Shown: positions 7,984 through 17,595, numbered from the stretch's first letter. The stretch: DNA of 64,000 bases from Thiomicrorhabdus xiamenensis (GCF_013282625.1 NZ_CP054020.1:1798001-1862000); one strand, 5' to 3'. Notes: generated by a model from the letters alone, not told the origin. Program-made: numbers and translations.

Positions 7984-9804
7984 CTATCCTCTTACTACAC
8001 TCAGCAGCGTCTGAAAAATCGACTGCGAAGTGGAAATAATCTGTGCCGACGCTTCATAGGCCTGCTGGAAACGGATCAAGTTCGCCGCTTCTTCATCAAG
8101 ACTGACCCCCGAGAGCGACTCGCGTTGATTCATAATCTGGTTGTACACATTCTGCTGCGCGGTCAATTGAATTTCCGTACCGCGGACATACATCCCGACG
8201 TTGGACGCCATACTCGAATAGCCGCCAAGAATATTCAGCGTAGCCTCGCCGTTTTCGTCGGAAAGCAGAATTTTCTGCGAAGCGAAGCTGGCCATGTTCG
8301 CCATATTGACATTATCACCGTAAGCGGCAGGTGCCGGCGTTTCATCGTCCAGACCTGCGACCCCGGTATCGACAGGAGACTGTCCTCGAGCAGCGACATC
8401 ATTCGGATTCTGCAAAATCGTGGTGAACTGTTCCAGCATCTCCTGATGAGGTTTAACTAAAAACTTATCGCCGTCGTTATTGGTTTGCCCGCTGAAATCG
8501 AATTCCAGTCCATCAACCTTGTAAACATCGCCATTCACGGCATCTGGCGTAATCTGTGCACCGGTTTTATAGTCAAAGAACTCGTAACCGGTTCCATTGG
8601 CGCGAATTTCGTAGTCACGTGCCTGCATCTGGCCTATTTCACTTAGAGCCTGCTGCAGATAAGCCTCTTTTTCGCCATAAGTATCCGGTTGAGTGGCTGC
8701 CGTATATGGAGGCGTACCGTTCAGCCCCGTCAGAGCCGTGGTGTCCGGATTAAACGTCACCGTTATTCCGCTACCGTCTTCAATATTTCCCTTGGCTGAC
8801 ATGGCTGTTGCCGACAAACTCTGAAAGAAATCCCCTCCGGCATCACCTTCCAGATCATACCCCTGATAATGCTGCCAATTAATGGCGGCGACGAAACCGT
8901 TAAGCGTCAAGCCCAATTCATTCTGAGCCTGATCCAATAGATTTTCACGCACATCCAGAACCGCACCCAATTGGCCACCGGAAATCCGGTCACTGATCAT
9001 CTGCTTCTGACCACCGATCGACATATAGATTTCCATCCGTCTGTCATCCTGATAAGGACTCAGGTCGGCCATAATATAGGTTTTATGGTTATCGGCCAAA
9101 AGCGGAAGATTGCCGGGAGAAGTGAAGATATCCAGACCGCCGTCTTCCTGAGGAAAAGTCTTGATATCGATATAACCGCTGAGTTCAAGGATTGCCTGAT
9201 CACGCTGATCAAGCAGATCGTTCGGCGGCTGCGTACCGGTATTCAACGCACGCTCGACTTCCTCGTTGATCTGCTGGATGGTGTCCAGACGATCGTTAAT
9301 TTCTGTCATTAGGCCACTGATTTGGCTATTAATCTGCTCCTCGGTATCATCCAGTACCGAAGCCAAATTTCCGATATGCGTTTCCAGATTCCCCGCTTCG
9401 TCCAGCAGCATCTGGCGACTGGTCTGCGAGGTCGGATTATTAGCGACATTCTGCAGGCCGTCAAAAAACCGCTGCATGAATTCCTGCACACCTTCATCGT
9501 TACTGGCGATCACCCCTTCAACCTGAGTAGCCAGTGAAAGCTGCTGATCGTAACGCTCGACAGCAGAATTACTGGAATTGAGTTGCGTCTGGATATAGTC
9601 GGATTGGATGCGCAGAATCGAATCTACCGTCGAACCACCACCGTTAAAGGAAGCACCTATCAGAGATGGCGTATTGCTACTGATTTCCGCTCTCTGACGA
9701 GAATAGCCTTCGGTCGAAACATTGGCGACGTTATGACTGGTGACGTCCAGAGCCTGTTTATAGGTATTGGCCGCCTGGGAACCTATCGTTAACATATCTG
9801 CCAT
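7984..9804 (-). CDS. flgK: Flagellar hook-associated protein FlgK (HAP1)
   Basis: 606 aa, within the usual FlgK range. The N-terminus has the axial motif around residues 10-45 (AANTYKQALDVTSHNVANVSTEGYSRQRAE) and the C-terminus has the paired helix ending SGVSLDEEAANLIRFQQAYE, the typical FlgK ending. It caps the hook and seats FlgL. It lies 76 bp after flgJ, with no clear sigma-54 or sigma-28 promoter in that gap, so it may be read through from the flgI promoter. Same strand as flgL, spacing 4 bp. Confidence 0.96.
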   Translation of the reverse strand: MADMLTIGSQAANTYKQALDVTSHNVANVSTEGYSRQRAEISSNTPSLIGASFNGGGSTVDSILRIQSDYIQTQLNSSNSAVERYDQQLSLATQVEGVIASNDEGVQEFMQRFFDGLQNVANNPTSQTSRQMLLDEAGNLETHIGNLASVLDDTEEQINSQISGLMTEINDRLDTIQQINEEVERALNTGTQPPNDLLDQRDQAILELSGYIDIKTFPQEDGGLDIFTSPGNLPLLADNHKTYIMADLSPYQDDRRMEIYMSIGGQKQMISDRISGGQLGAVLDVRENLLDQAQNELGLTLNGFVAAINWQHYQGYDLEGDAGGDFFQSLSATAMSAKGNIEDGSGITVTFNPDTTALTGLNGTPPYTAATQPDTYGEKEAYLQQALSEIGQMQARDYEIRANGTGYEFFDYKTGAQITPDAVNGDVYKVDGLEFDFSGQTNNDGDKFLVKPHQEMLEQFTTILQNPNDVAARGQSPVDTGVAGLDDETPAPAAYGDNVNMANMASFASQKILLSDENGEATLNILGGYSSMASNVGMYVRGTEIQLTAQQNVYNQIMNQRESLSGVSLDEEAANLIRFQQAYEASAQIISTSQSIFQTLLSVVRG

Positions 9805-9880
9805 AATTCTTCTCCAATACCTGCTTCCGTGGAAAAATTCATTCTAAACCAATCTTAGTGAAATCGATAAAGTCAGCGAT

Positions 9881-10333
9881 TTACAAGTTTCTCAATGCCA
9901 AAGCATTTTGCGTTGTAGGGGCTGCTGCCTGAGCTTTTTGCTCGCTCTTTTGCTCTTGCATCTGGTAATACGCTTCCGGCGTGTACACATTATCGATCTT
10001 CGGCGCCAGCTGCTCGACAATAGTATCGGCCAGTCCGAGAGAACCTTTAGCCGATAGCGACTGCGCCAACTGACTGTCATGCCAGTCTTTGAAAAAACCG
10101 CCCTGACCACCGTCAAGCCAACCGTCGTCAAAAGAAACCTTTCTCGCTTCTTTCATAATCTGTTGCAGAAACAAAGCCTCAAACTGCTCGGCAACCGGGC
10201 GCAAAGCCTCCTTCGGATCTTCCTGAGCCTGAGATTTCAAAGCATTTAACGACTTGGCATCCGCAACGTTCTGAGCTTGTTTTGCCGCCGCCTGCGAAGC
10301 GGATAGCGAATTTAATTCCAATCCTTCCATCAT
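9881..10333 (-). CDS. flgJ: FlgJ rod-capping protein, short form without muramidase domain
   Basis: 150 aa. Only the N-terminal rod-binding domain is present: LRPVAEQFEALFLQQIMKEAR, then SFDDGWLDGGQGGFFKDWHDSQLAQSLS and GLADTIVEQL. Gammaproteobacterial FlgJ of Salmonella or Vibrio type is about 310 aa or longer and carries a C-terminal peptidoglycan hydrolase domain; here the frame ends soon after the rod domain at a Gln/Ala-rich tail. It acts as scaffold for rod assembly in the periplasm. A separate hydrolase must then open the wall; the transglycosylase gene downstream of flgL is a candidate. The gene follows flgI by 14 bp. Confidence 0.92.
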   Translation of the reverse strand: MMEGLELNSLSASQAAAKQAQNVADAKSLNALKSQAQEDPKEALRPVAEQFEALFLQQIMKEARKVSFDDGWLDGGQGGFFKDWHDSQLAQSLSAKGSLGLADTIVEQLAPKIDNVYTPEAYYQMQEQKSEQKAQAAAPTTQNALALRNL

Positions 10334-10347
10334 CGTCCCCTCGGCAA

Positions 10348-11442
10348 TCAGATAATCATCAGTTCCGCTTTCAACGCGCCCGACTGTTTCAGCGCTTCGA
10401 GAATCGCGACCAGGTCACCCGGCGCTGCGCCGACTTTATTCACCGCCTGCACAATGTCATTCAGCGACACCCCTTTCGGAAACTGGAACATACGCCCCTC
10501 ACCCTGCTGAACATCAACGCCGGAATTAGGTGTCAACGCCGTGGCCCCGCCGGCAAAGGCATTTGGTTGGGAAACATCGATATCTTCGCTGATCTTAACC
10601 GTCAAACCGCCGTGGGTAACCGCGGCCGGACTGACGGTCACATGCTGCCCGATAACAACCGTACCGGTACGCGAGTTAACAATAATCCGCGCCGGCGCTT
10701 CACCAAGAACCACTTCCATATTTTCCAGCATGGATAAGAAAGCCACACGCTGGTTCGGGTTGCGAGGTGCCATCACTTCAACCGTCTCGGCGTCCAATGC
10801 CTTGGCGGTTCCACCACCCAACTGTTCATTAATGGTATTCACCAGATTAGTTGCCGTCGTAAAGTCGGCATTTTTCAGGTTCAGCTTAATCGTATTTCCG
10901 AGGTCAAAACCGGTATTGACGGTTCTCTCCACTGTCGCACCATTCGGAATGCGCCCGACACTAGGCACATTAATGGTAATGCGTGAACCGTCGGCACCGC
11001 TGGCATCCAGACCGCCCACAACGAGATTACCCTGCGCCAGAGCATAGACATTACCGTCCACCCCTTTCAACGGAGTCAACAAAAGTGTCCCACCGCGCAA
11101 GCTTTTCGCATTCCCTAAAGAAGACACGGTAATGTCGATTTTTTGACCCGACTTGGAAAACGCCGGCAAGTCGGCATGTACCGCAACTGCGGCAATATTT
11201 TTAGCGTTCGTTTTAACCCCGTTCGGAACCTTGATACCGAACTTATTCAACATACTCAGCAGGCTCTGTTCGGCGAACGGCGTTTTATCACCAGAGCCAT
11301 TCAGACCGACAACCAGACCATAACCGACCAACTGGTTGGAGCGTACTCCGGCAACATTGGCGATATCTTTCACCCTTTCCGCGTAACTTAAGGTGCTCCA
11401 CAACATCAACAGTGTCAGCAAAATGACGGTAATACGTGCCAT
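10348..11442 (-). CDS. flgI: Flagellar P-ring protein FlgI
   Basis: 364 aa, full length. An N-terminal signal peptide ([21 protein letters not shown], cleavage before ERV) directs it to the periplasm, where it forms the P ring around the rod in the peptidoglycan layer. The mature start [20 protein letters not shown] is the family signature, as is [16 protein letters not shown] near the C-terminus. A sigma-54 type promoter lies about 90 bp upstream, and a terminator stands between it and flgH, so flgI begins its own transcription unit (flgI-flgJ, perhaps flgKL). Its chaperone FlgA is encoded at about 20.5-21.2 kb. Confidence 0.97.
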   Translation of the reverse strand: MARITVILLTLLMLWSTLSYAERVKDIANVAGVRSNQLVGYGLVVGLNGSGDKTPFAEQSLLSMLNKFGIKVPNGVKTNAKNIAAVAVHADLPAFSKSGQKIDITVSSLGNAKSLRGGTLLLTPLKGVDGNVYALAQGNLVVGGLDASGADGSRITINVPSVGRIPNGATVERTVNTGFDLGNTIKLNLKNADFTTATNLVNTINEQLGGGTAKALDAETVEVMAPRNPNQRVAFLSMLENMEVVLGEAPARIIVNSRTGTVVIGQHVTVSPAAVTHGGLTVKISEDIDVSQPNAFAGGATALTPNSGVDVQQGEGRMFQFPKGVSLNDIVQAVNKVGAAPGDLVAILEALKQSGALKAELMII

Positions 11443-11529
11443 ATGCCCCTCCTTTCAAACCTTTCCAGGCGTTTTAACGCAACCCGGAGAAAGCGTTATT
11501 AATTAAAAATCACAAGTTAACCTGAATAT

Positions 11530-11545
11530 AGCACTGTTTATGCCA
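11530..11545 (-). promoter_or_regulatory. Sigma-54 type promoter of flgI
   Basis: On the minus strand the sequence is TGGCATAAACAGTGCT. It has GG and GC elements ten bases apart and matches TGGCAcgNNNNtTGCT well. It lies about 90 bp before the flgI ATG. Same architecture as the sites before flgF and flgB. Confidence 0.72.
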
Positions 11546-11607
11546 AAGTTATTGCATGCAAGGATTGAAGAGAAGAAAGAGATAAGCTGTTGTACAGAAG
11601 AGAGACA

Positions 11608-11656
11608 CAAAAAGAAAAATGCTGATCCGCAAAAAGGAGATGAAAAACGGATCAGC
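11608..11656 (-). terminator. Terminator after flgH
   Basis: Inverted repeat GCTGATCCG (11621-11629) with CGGATCAGC (11648-11656), 9 bp stem and 18-base loop, followed on the minus strand by a T-rich run (11610-11619). It would end the flgFGH transcript before the flgI promoter. Confidence 0.65.
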
Positions 11657-11790
11657 GCAAAAGGAAAGCTTTTGCCAAAATTGGATTATAAAACCCTTTC
11701 GACCCAAAGCCCAGAGGATTTAGCGATTAAATCCCTTAAAATTCATAAATTTAAATCCATTCTCCGACAAAGAATGTTCAAACGATTCAA

Positions 11791-12516
11791 TTAAAACGGC
11801 CAGTATTTGCTTAACCACTCTGTTGCGGCGCCGGCTCTAGCCGTACTGCCTGCCATGCCGACGTCTTTGTATACCAAGCGTACATCGGCTACCTTAGTCG
11901 AAGAAATCGTATTATCCGGCTGAATATCTTCCGGACGGATAATTCCGGCAAACTGAACCACTTCGTCTCCATCATGAATCGTTAACCATTTTTCACCACG
12001 GATCATCAGATTCCCGTTCGGAATGACTTCAACAACTGTCACGGCGATCGATCCGCTTAAACTAGAGTTCTGTTTGACATCACTTTTACCCGAAAAAGCC
12101 CCTTTGGAACCGTAACCGATACCCAGACCAACAACAGGTGATGTCACCCCATCCACCACATCACCGGCAAACCCTTTAGGGCGCGTCACACTGATCGGAG
12201 AGTTAATGCCAAAATCCTGACTATTGGATTTATTGTATTTGGCCTCATCTTTCTTATTCGCAGAGATACTCTCATCCAGTGAGATCGTAATAATATCGCC
12301 GACCCGGTGTGCTCGCGAATCGTCAAACAGCGTCATGGCGCCAGTCTGATATAGTGAACCGTTATTCGGCTGCTTCTGCTGCGGAATATTCAACGGATAA
12401 GCCGGCTCGTAATTCAGCGTTTGATGACGCTCTGGTGTGGTACTGCCACAGCCGGTCAGCTGCACTGCCGCCAACAGGCTGACCACCATTAATGAAATTC
12501 GTTTGTTCAAAATCAT
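11791..12516 (-). CDS. flgH: Flagellar L-ring lipoprotein FlgH
   Basis: 241 aa from the ATG at 12514-12516, preceded by a strong GAGGAGGG site; an in-frame start five codons earlier lies inside that site and is unlikely. The signal sequence ends in a lipobox LTGC. Later motifs GSLYQTGAMTLFDDSRAHRVGDIITI and LMIRGEKWL are typical FlgH. It forms the L ring in the outer membrane. It follows flgG by about 37 bp and is the last gene of the flgFGH unit, since a terminator comes next. Confidence 0.95.
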   Translation of the reverse strand: MILNKRISLMVVSLLAAVQLTGCGSTTPERHQTLNYEPAYPLNIPQQKQPNNGSLYQTGAMTLFDDSRAHRVGDIITISLDESISANKKDEAKYNKSNSQDFGINSPISVTRPKGFAGDVVDGVTSPVVGLGIGYGSKGAFSGKSDVKQNSSLSGSIAVTVVEVIPNGNLMIRGEKWLTIHDGDEVVQFAGIIRPEDIQPDNTISSTKVADVRLVYKDVGMAGSTARAGAATEWLSKYWPF

Positions 12517-12553
12517 AATCCCTCCTCGCAAACCTGCTCAGTTATTATCGAGA

Positions 12554-13345
12554 TTAGGTGTTATTGTTCAGATACTGCATCATGCCATTGGCCGCAGAAA
12601 TCGCTTTCGAGTTCATCTCGTAAGTACGCTGCGCTTCAATCATTCCGATCAGCTCTTCTACCGTATTAACATTCGATGCTTCCAACGCCCCTTGCAGCAC
12701 GGAGCCCGCTTCTGCAGTTCCAGGGTTATTAATGTTCGGCGCACCGCTGGCAGTAGTTTCGCCATAGAAGTTTTTACCTAAAGACTCCAGACCGGCCGGA
12801 TTGATAAAGGTCGCCAGCTCAATCTGACCGACCTGCACCTGCTGAGTATTTCCCGGCTGGCTGACATACACCGCACCGTCGCTGGTGATAGAAATATCGG
12901 TCGCATCCTGCGGAATATTGATGTTCGGTTCCAGTAGATAACCGGATGAAGTGACAATATCGCCGTTCTGATTCACTTCAAACGAACCGTCACGTGTATA
13001 CATCAGGTTTCCATCTTGATCCAGAGCCTGAAAAAAGCCTTTTCCTTCAACCGCCATATCCAGCTGATTATCGGTCACCATCAAGTTCCCCTGGGTATGG
13101 ATTTTCTGGACACCAATTGCCTTGACCCCGGTACCCAACTGCAAACCGGACGGTAATGTATTCGCTTCGTCCTGCGTTGCCTGAGCGCCCGGTTGACGAA
13201 CATTCTGATAGATCAGATCATTAAATTCGGCACGCCCTGTTTTATAACCGTAAGTATTGGCATTGGCCAGGTTATTGGAGATCGCCGCCAGACGGAACTG
13301 CTGAGCTTCCAAACCGGTTTTAGCTACATAAAGTGCATTATTCAT
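12554..13345 (-). CDS. flgG: Distal rod protein FlgG
   Basis: 263 aa, the usual length. N-terminal axial motif LAAISNNLANANTYGYKTGRAEF and C-terminal EASNVNTVEELIGMIEAQRTYEMNSKAI are family hallmarks. It builds the distal rod that passes the P and L rings. It lies 21 bp after flgF and about 37 bp before flgH in the same unit. Confidence 0.97.
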   Translation of the reverse strand: MNNALYVAKTGLEAQQFRLAAISNNLANANTYGYKTGRAEFNDLIYQNVRQPGAQATQDEANTLPSGLQLGTGVKAIGVQKIHTQGNLMVTDNQLDMAVEGKGFFQALDQDGNLMYTRDGSFEVNQNGDIVTSSGYLLEPNINIPQDATDISITSDGAVYVSQPGNTQQVQVGQIELATFINPAGLESLGKNFYGETTASGAPNINNPGTAEAGSVLQGALEASNVNTVEELIGMIEAQRTYEMNSKAISAANGMMQYLNNNT

Positions 13346-13366
13346 AACAAAATCCCCTTAAATTCC

Positions 13367-14110
13367 TTAACGTACCGACAATAATGAGTCGGATTTTTGA
13401 GAGTGGGTTTTACTGGTCGCCATCATCTTGACTTGCAGTTCATATTTACGGGACAGTGAAATCATTTCCACCAGTGCTTCCGCAGTATTAACATTACTGG
13501 TTTCCAAAGCACCGCTGACAACCGAAATATTTGCCTGATCCAACTCGCCTGCATCCTCACGCAGACGGCTAAATCCATCCAATCCCTTATACAACTGTTT
13601 CTCGTCCGGCGCGACCAGACGCAGACGATCAAGAACAATCAACTGATTTCCCTGACCGTCGGCCGGAACAAAAGAAATCGTTCCATCGTCACCGACAGCA
13701 ATGCTTTTATACGGCGGCACATTAATCGGCACCCCCGCTTCGTTTAAAATCGGGTTTCCCTGCACATCGACCAGGTCACCGTTTTCTTTGACCTGCATAC
13801 TGGCCGTGCGGACAAAAGCCTCATCCCCTTTCGGAGTCTGGATGGCCATAAAGCCATCGGATTTTGTCACCACATCCAGATCTCGTCCGGTCACCTTTAT
13901 CGCTCCGGCAGAATAATCGGTTGCCGGTCTTTCATCCAGTGCATAGGTGCGCGTATGTTGACCCGGCCCTTCCATATGCTGGGCACGGAAAATATTGAAG
14001 TCTTTTTTGAATCCATCTGTTGATGCATTCGCAAGATTATTGGAATTATTGGCTTGTGCGAGCATTACCTCTTTGGCACCACTCATAGCAACATATAACA
14101 TCCGATCCAT
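13367..14110 (-). CDS. flgF: Proximal rod protein FlgF
   Basis: 247 aa. It opens MDRMLYVAMSGAKEVMLAQ, the typical FlgF start, with ANNSNNLANASTDGFKKD as rod motif, and ends with ETSNVNTAEALVEMISLSRKYE. It is part of the proximal rod in the periplasm. It is the first gene of its unit: a near-consensus sigma-54 promoter lies about 163 bp upstream and a terminator separates it from flgE. Confidence 0.96.
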   Translation of the reverse strand: MDRMLYVAMSGAKEVMLAQANNSNNLANASTDGFKKDFNIFRAQHMEGPGQHTRTYALDERPATDYSAGAIKVTGRDLDVVTKSDGFMAIQTPKGDEAFVRTASMQVKENGDLVDVQGNPILNEAGVPINVPPYKSIAVGDDGTISFVPADGQGNQLIVLDRLRLVAPDEKQLYKGLDGFSRLREDAGELDQANISVVSGALETSNVNTAEALVEMISLSRKYELQVKMMATSKTHSQKSDSLLSVR

Positions 14111-14272
14111 CTTTCGACTCCAATATGAAATTTGAAAAATTGAGGCGCGGTCGCCCGACGCCTCGAAACGATTTGCCTACTTCAAACCACAGTAATGCGA
14201 TTTACATAGGTCATTTATAAATTCCCTTGTGTGTTAGCGTTTTGACTAACTTTTTTGTTTCATGGAGTATTT

Positions 14273-14288
14273 AGCAGACACCGTGCCA
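14273..14288 (-). promoter_or_regulatory. Sigma-54 promoter of flgFGH
   Basis: Minus-strand TGGCACGGTGTCTGCT, differing from the TGGCACGNNNNTTGCT consensus at one position. It lies downstream of the flgE terminator and about 163 bp before the flgF ATG, leaving a long leader. Confidence 0.82.
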
Positions 14289-14355
14289 AAAAAATAGAAA
14301 ATAACTTAAAAAAAGCTAAAGTTTGTTAAGTTCCCGCCGATTAACTCAATACGGG

Positions 14356-14390
14356 AAAATAAAAAACCGGCAATAAATGCCGGTTTTTTT
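14356..14390 (-). terminator. Terminator after flgE
   Basis: Hairpin AACCGGCA/TGCCGGTT (about 14365-14384) with a T-rich tail on both strands; on the minus strand it follows flgE by 20-50 bp and closes the flgBCDE unit. Confidence 0.8.
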
Positions 14391-14409
14391 AGTTCACGAA
14401 AAAGCGTAA

Positions 14410-15843
14410 TTACAGGTTCAGAATAGTCTGTGTCAGCTGCTGTGAAGTCGAGATCACCTGAGCCGAAGCCTGGTAAGTACGTTGCGTCTGAATCATATTC
14501 ACCAGCTCACCGGCAACATCCACATTCGAATACTCCAAAGAACCGGCATTCACCGTACCCATCCCGTTACCCTGAGGGGTTGCCAGCTGGACGGCACCGG
14601 AAGCGAAGCTCTCGGCATAAGTCTGACCGCCTAGCTTTTCCATGGCGTTTTTATCGGCAAAGTTCGCGAGAGCCAACTGGGCAACCGGAACCGAACGACC
14701 GTTTGAGTAACGCGCTTCAATAACGCCGTCCAAACCGGTATTCAAACCAACAAGATCCCCTACCGCATAACCGTTCTGAGTGGTTCCTCGCTGGTTATAA
14801 GAACCGGCAAACTGAGTCATGGATTCGAAATCAACTGCAATCCCAAGAGGAATATCAATCGGCCCACCTAAAGGATCGCTGGCACCTGTCAAAGGATTGT
14901 CAATCACAAATTCCAGTAAAGGATCGGTTGAATCCGCGGCGGTAAGCGCAGCGTTACCAATATCCGCTTGTTCGAAGGCACCGATAAATCCGCCATTGGT
15001 ATCGAATCGCAACTCATAGATCTGACCCTGATCACCACCGGCTGTTGGCGTGTGTCCGGTATAGGTCACATTCCCCTGAGCATCCGTATCGGTAATAGTG
15101 TATTGGACAACCCATGAAGTGTATTTAGGATTGACGCCATCATTGACGACTTCATTTTTATAAAAGTTTGCATTCAGCGTATGCTCGCCACCCAAGCTAT
15201 CGAAAATCGTCATCGGGTAGAAGTAATCCGGAGCACCGTCATACGCATTGGCATTATCATCACCCGGAGCGGTTAACTGAGTTAAATCCGCCGTGACCGA
15301 AACACCGCTTTGATCGACATTGTTCGCCGCTTCGCCGTCCAGGTTAATGTCGTAATTCATTTCCGAGGTCGCTTTCGGAATTTTGTTCAACTCATCCAGA
15401 TCAATCGAGCTTAGAGCCGTACTGAAAACCGGATTCGCCTCAGTAGATCGGGTCTCATCCAACAGGAACCCCTGCACCTTATTCCCTTCCTGAGTTGTCA
15501 GAAATCCGTCTTTATCGAGTTTAAATGAACCGTTGCGAGTATAGACATTGTCATACTGCTGAGTCTGATCTTCCAAGACAAAGAACCCTTCGCCGTCAAT
15601 CGCCATATCCAGTTCACGACCGGTGTTATTAATGGTCCCCTGACCGAAATCCTGGGTGATCGACGCTACTCGCGTCCCGTTACCGGCAGAGTTCTGTGCG
15701 CCGGAAAACATATCCGCAAACTCGGTTCTGGAACTTTTGAAACCGACCGATTGCGAGTTGGCCAGGTTATTGGAAATGACGCCCAAACCGGTTGAAGCGG
15801 CATTAATCCCACTTAGTGCATTTAAATCGTATGCTGAACTCAT
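14410..15843 (-). CDS. flgE: Flagellar hook protein FlgE
   Basis: 477 aa. N-terminal axial motif NAASTGLGVISNNLANSQSVGFK and C-terminal GSLEYSNVDVAGELVNMIQTQRTYQASAQVIS frame a variable surface domain. The protein polymerises into the hook, the universal joint outside the cell. A 114 bp gap separates it from flgD; no convincing promoter was seen there, so it is probably read from the flgB promoter. A terminator follows it. Confidence 0.97.
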   Translation of the reverse strand: MSSAYDLNALSGINAASTGLGVISNNLANSQSVGFKSSRTEFADMFSGAQNSAGNGTRVASITQDFGQGTINNTGRELDMAIDGEGFFVLEDQTQQYDNVYTRNGSFKLDKDGFLTTQEGNKVQGFLLDETRSTEANPVFSTALSSIDLDELNKIPKATSEMNYDINLDGEAANNVDQSGVSVTADLTQLTAPGDDNANAYDGAPDYFYPMTIFDSLGGEHTLNANFYKNEVVNDGVNPKYTSWVVQYTITDTDAQGNVTYTGHTPTAGGDQGQIYELRFDTNGGFIGAFEQADIGNAALTAADSTDPLLEFVIDNPLTGASDPLGGPIDIPLGIAVDFESMTQFAGSYNQRGTTQNGYAVGDLVGLNTGLDGVIEARYSNGRSVPVAQLALANFADKNAMEKLGGQTYAESFASGAVQLATPQGNGMGTVNAGSLEYSNVDVAGELVNMIQTQRTYQASAQVISTSQQLTQTILNL

Positions 15844-15957
15844 AATATCCCTCCAATCTCCGATTTTCTAACCGGAAAAGTTGTGTGTTGTTAATCTGTA
15901 TTAAACGTATTGCATAAAATGAAGTAAAAATCTGTATATCGCCAAGTCTTGTGTCAC

Positions 15958-16650
15958 CTAACCCCCAATCTCGCGAACGGAATCCATTGAAACGCGCTCA
16001 CCGGTGGCAAGCGTCAGAGTCATGCTTCCATCGTCATTGATACTGACGGAACTCACCTGCGAAGCGACCACACTGTTGATCGACTCCAAGTCACCCTCCG
16101 CACTCGTCCCGTAAGCGGTTAAAGAGTAAACACCGCTTGGCATTTCATTCCCCTGATCGTCCAGCCCATCCCAGCTGACAACCTCTTCGCCGACGCCAAG
16201 AGAACCGAGTGAAATTTCTCGAACCATACCGTTATTGCTGGAAATCACCAGAGTCGCATCTTCCAAAGGTTCTTCCGGCGTCAGGCGGAACTGCGATGCA
16301 CTACCCGAGGTATGCGAAAAATCCTCGCCATCCACCTGAACGTTTTTACCGATCATGGTTGCGGCCTGCATCGTCTGCATCCCCTGAAAACTTTTGGTCA
16401 TCGCCATAATCGACTCGTTCATGCGGGTCGTCGCTTCCAACTGATTCATCTGCGTCAGATCGGTAACAAAGCTGGTCGGATCCATCGGCTTTGAAGGATC
16501 CTGATTTTGCAGCTGTGTGGTTAACAGACGAAGAAAATCTTCCTGCCCCATGACATTACTGGGAGCCGAAGTGGACGGATTCGAACTCTGCTGCATCGAT
16601 TTAACATAGTCGGTGCCTTCGGTCGTAATCATTGAACTGTAATCAGACAT
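15958..16650 (-). CDS. flgD: Hook-capping protein FlgD
   Basis: 230 aa. The signature near residues 37-65, QEDFLRLLTTQLQNQDPSKPMDP, is the conserved FlgD block, followed by the Ig-like/tudor part with GVYSLTAYG. FlgD caps the growing hook and is needed for FlgE assembly. It lies 22 bp after flgC in the flgBCDE unit. Confidence 0.96.
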   Translation of the reverse strand: MSDYSSMITTEGTDYVKSMQQSSNPSTSAPSNVMGQEDFLRLLTTQLQNQDPSKPMDPTSFVTDLTQMNQLEATTRMNESIMAMTKSFQGMQTMQAATMIGKNVQVDGEDFSHTSGSASQFRLTPEEPLEDATLVISSNNGMVREISLGSLGVGEEVVSWDGLDDQGNEMPSGVYSLTAYGTSAEGDLESINSVVASQVSSVSINDDGSMTLTLATGERVSMDSVREIGG

Positions 16651-16672
16651 GGTTCTGTCTCCTTAAAACGTG

Positions 16673-17083
16673 TTATTGACCCAGCTGAATCGTGCGTAAC
16701 AAAAGCTGTTTCGAGGTATTCATAACCTCAATATTGGTCTCATAGGAACGCGATGCGGACATCATGTTCGCCATTTCTTCAACAATATTGACATTCGGAC
16801 GGTAGATATAACCTTCGTCATTCGCCATTGGGTGATTCGGGTTGTATTCCATCTTCAGCGGCGCCTGATTCTCAACAATTTCCTTAACCCGAACCCCGGA
16901 TGCCGGTTGATTGATGCTGTCTTCAAGAATCGTCTGAAACACTGGCTGCTTGGAGCGATAAGTATCCTCAGCATTTGAGCTGACGCTATCGACGTTGGCC
17001 ATATTTGAGGCAACCGTATTCAAACGGACCGTCTGCGCATGCATCCCCGTTGCGGAAATATCTAAAACTTTAAATAAAGACAT
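16673..17083 (-). CDS. flgC: Proximal rod protein FlgC
   Basis: 136 aa. It begins MSLFKVLDISATGMHAQTVR with the rod motif LNTVASNMANVDSVSS, and ends with RPNVNIVEEMANMMSASRSYE, the FlgC signature. It is part of the rod next to the MS ring. The gap to flgB is 20 bp. Confidence 0.96.
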   Translation of the reverse strand: MSLFKVLDISATGMHAQTVRLNTVASNMANVDSVSSNAEDTYRSKQPVFQTILEDSINQPASGVRVKEIVENQAPLKMEYNPNHPMANDEGYIYRPNVNIVEEMANMMSASRSYETNIEVMNTSKQLLLRTIQLGQ

Positions 17084-17103
17084 GGTTCTCTCCTATCGGC
17101 CGA

Positions 17104-17502
17104 TTATTCGCCTTTGAGGGCGCCGCGAATACCGCTGATTTTGCTGTTAATAAATTCGAGCGTCGCCTGATGCTGCATGGCGTTTTCCATAAACTGCGCC
17201 TTTTCGACATGCTCTTCAACGGTATTACCATCCAAAGATGGCTGAGTCGGCATACGGTATTTCAAAAAATCGCTGGTACTTAACAGCGACTCCCCGCCCA
17301 GGTGTTGACCGCTGGTTTTACTCATTTGCAGAGACTGCGATGAAAAACGATCACTTTCCTGTTGCAAGGCCTGACGAAAATCTACATCGCGCGCTTTGAA
17401 GTTTGGCGTATCGGCATTCGCCAGATTGCTAGCCAATACTTCTCCGCGCAAAGTCCGGATTTGCAACGCCTTTTCATGGATACCGAAAATCGAATCCGCC
17501 AT
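17104..17502 (-). CDS. flgB: Proximal rod protein FlgB
   Basis: 132 aa from the ATG at 17500-17502 (MADSIFGIHEKALQIRT), which matches the family start and has GGGAG seven bases upstream; the frame is open 18 codons further up but that extension is not FlgB-like. The motif EVLASNLANADTPNFKARDVDF is diagnostic. First rod gene of flgBCDE, with a strong sigma-54 promoter about 94 bp upstream. Confidence 0.95.
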   Translation of the reverse strand: MADSIFGIHEKALQIRTLRGEVLASNLANADTPNFKARDVDFRQALQQESDRFSSQSLQMSKTSGQHLGGESLLSTSDFLKYRMPTQPSLDGNTVEEHVEKAQFMENAMQHQATLEFINSKISGIRGALKGE

Positions 17503-17595
17503 TTTGAACTCCCTAGCCAGCCCCCTTTCAGCTTGTGCCAAATAATCGGCACCCAAAGGATCACTGACGGTTAAATTACTTTCTAGTAGAGATTC

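Larger units (their letters stand above)
11443..11790. other. Intergenic region between flgH and flgI
   Basis: 348 bp on the minus-strand path. It holds a rho-independent terminator for the flgH transcript and a sigma-54 type promoter for flgI (separate entries). A plus-strand open frame of 84 codons here reads Lys-rich and overlaps both signals, and it is not believed to be a gene. Confidence 0.6.

Noticed and set aside
11540-11794. Plus-strand frame of 84 codons between flgI and flgH
   Set aside because: Lys-rich, no ribosome site, covers the flgH terminator and runs into the flgH 3' end; a chance frame.
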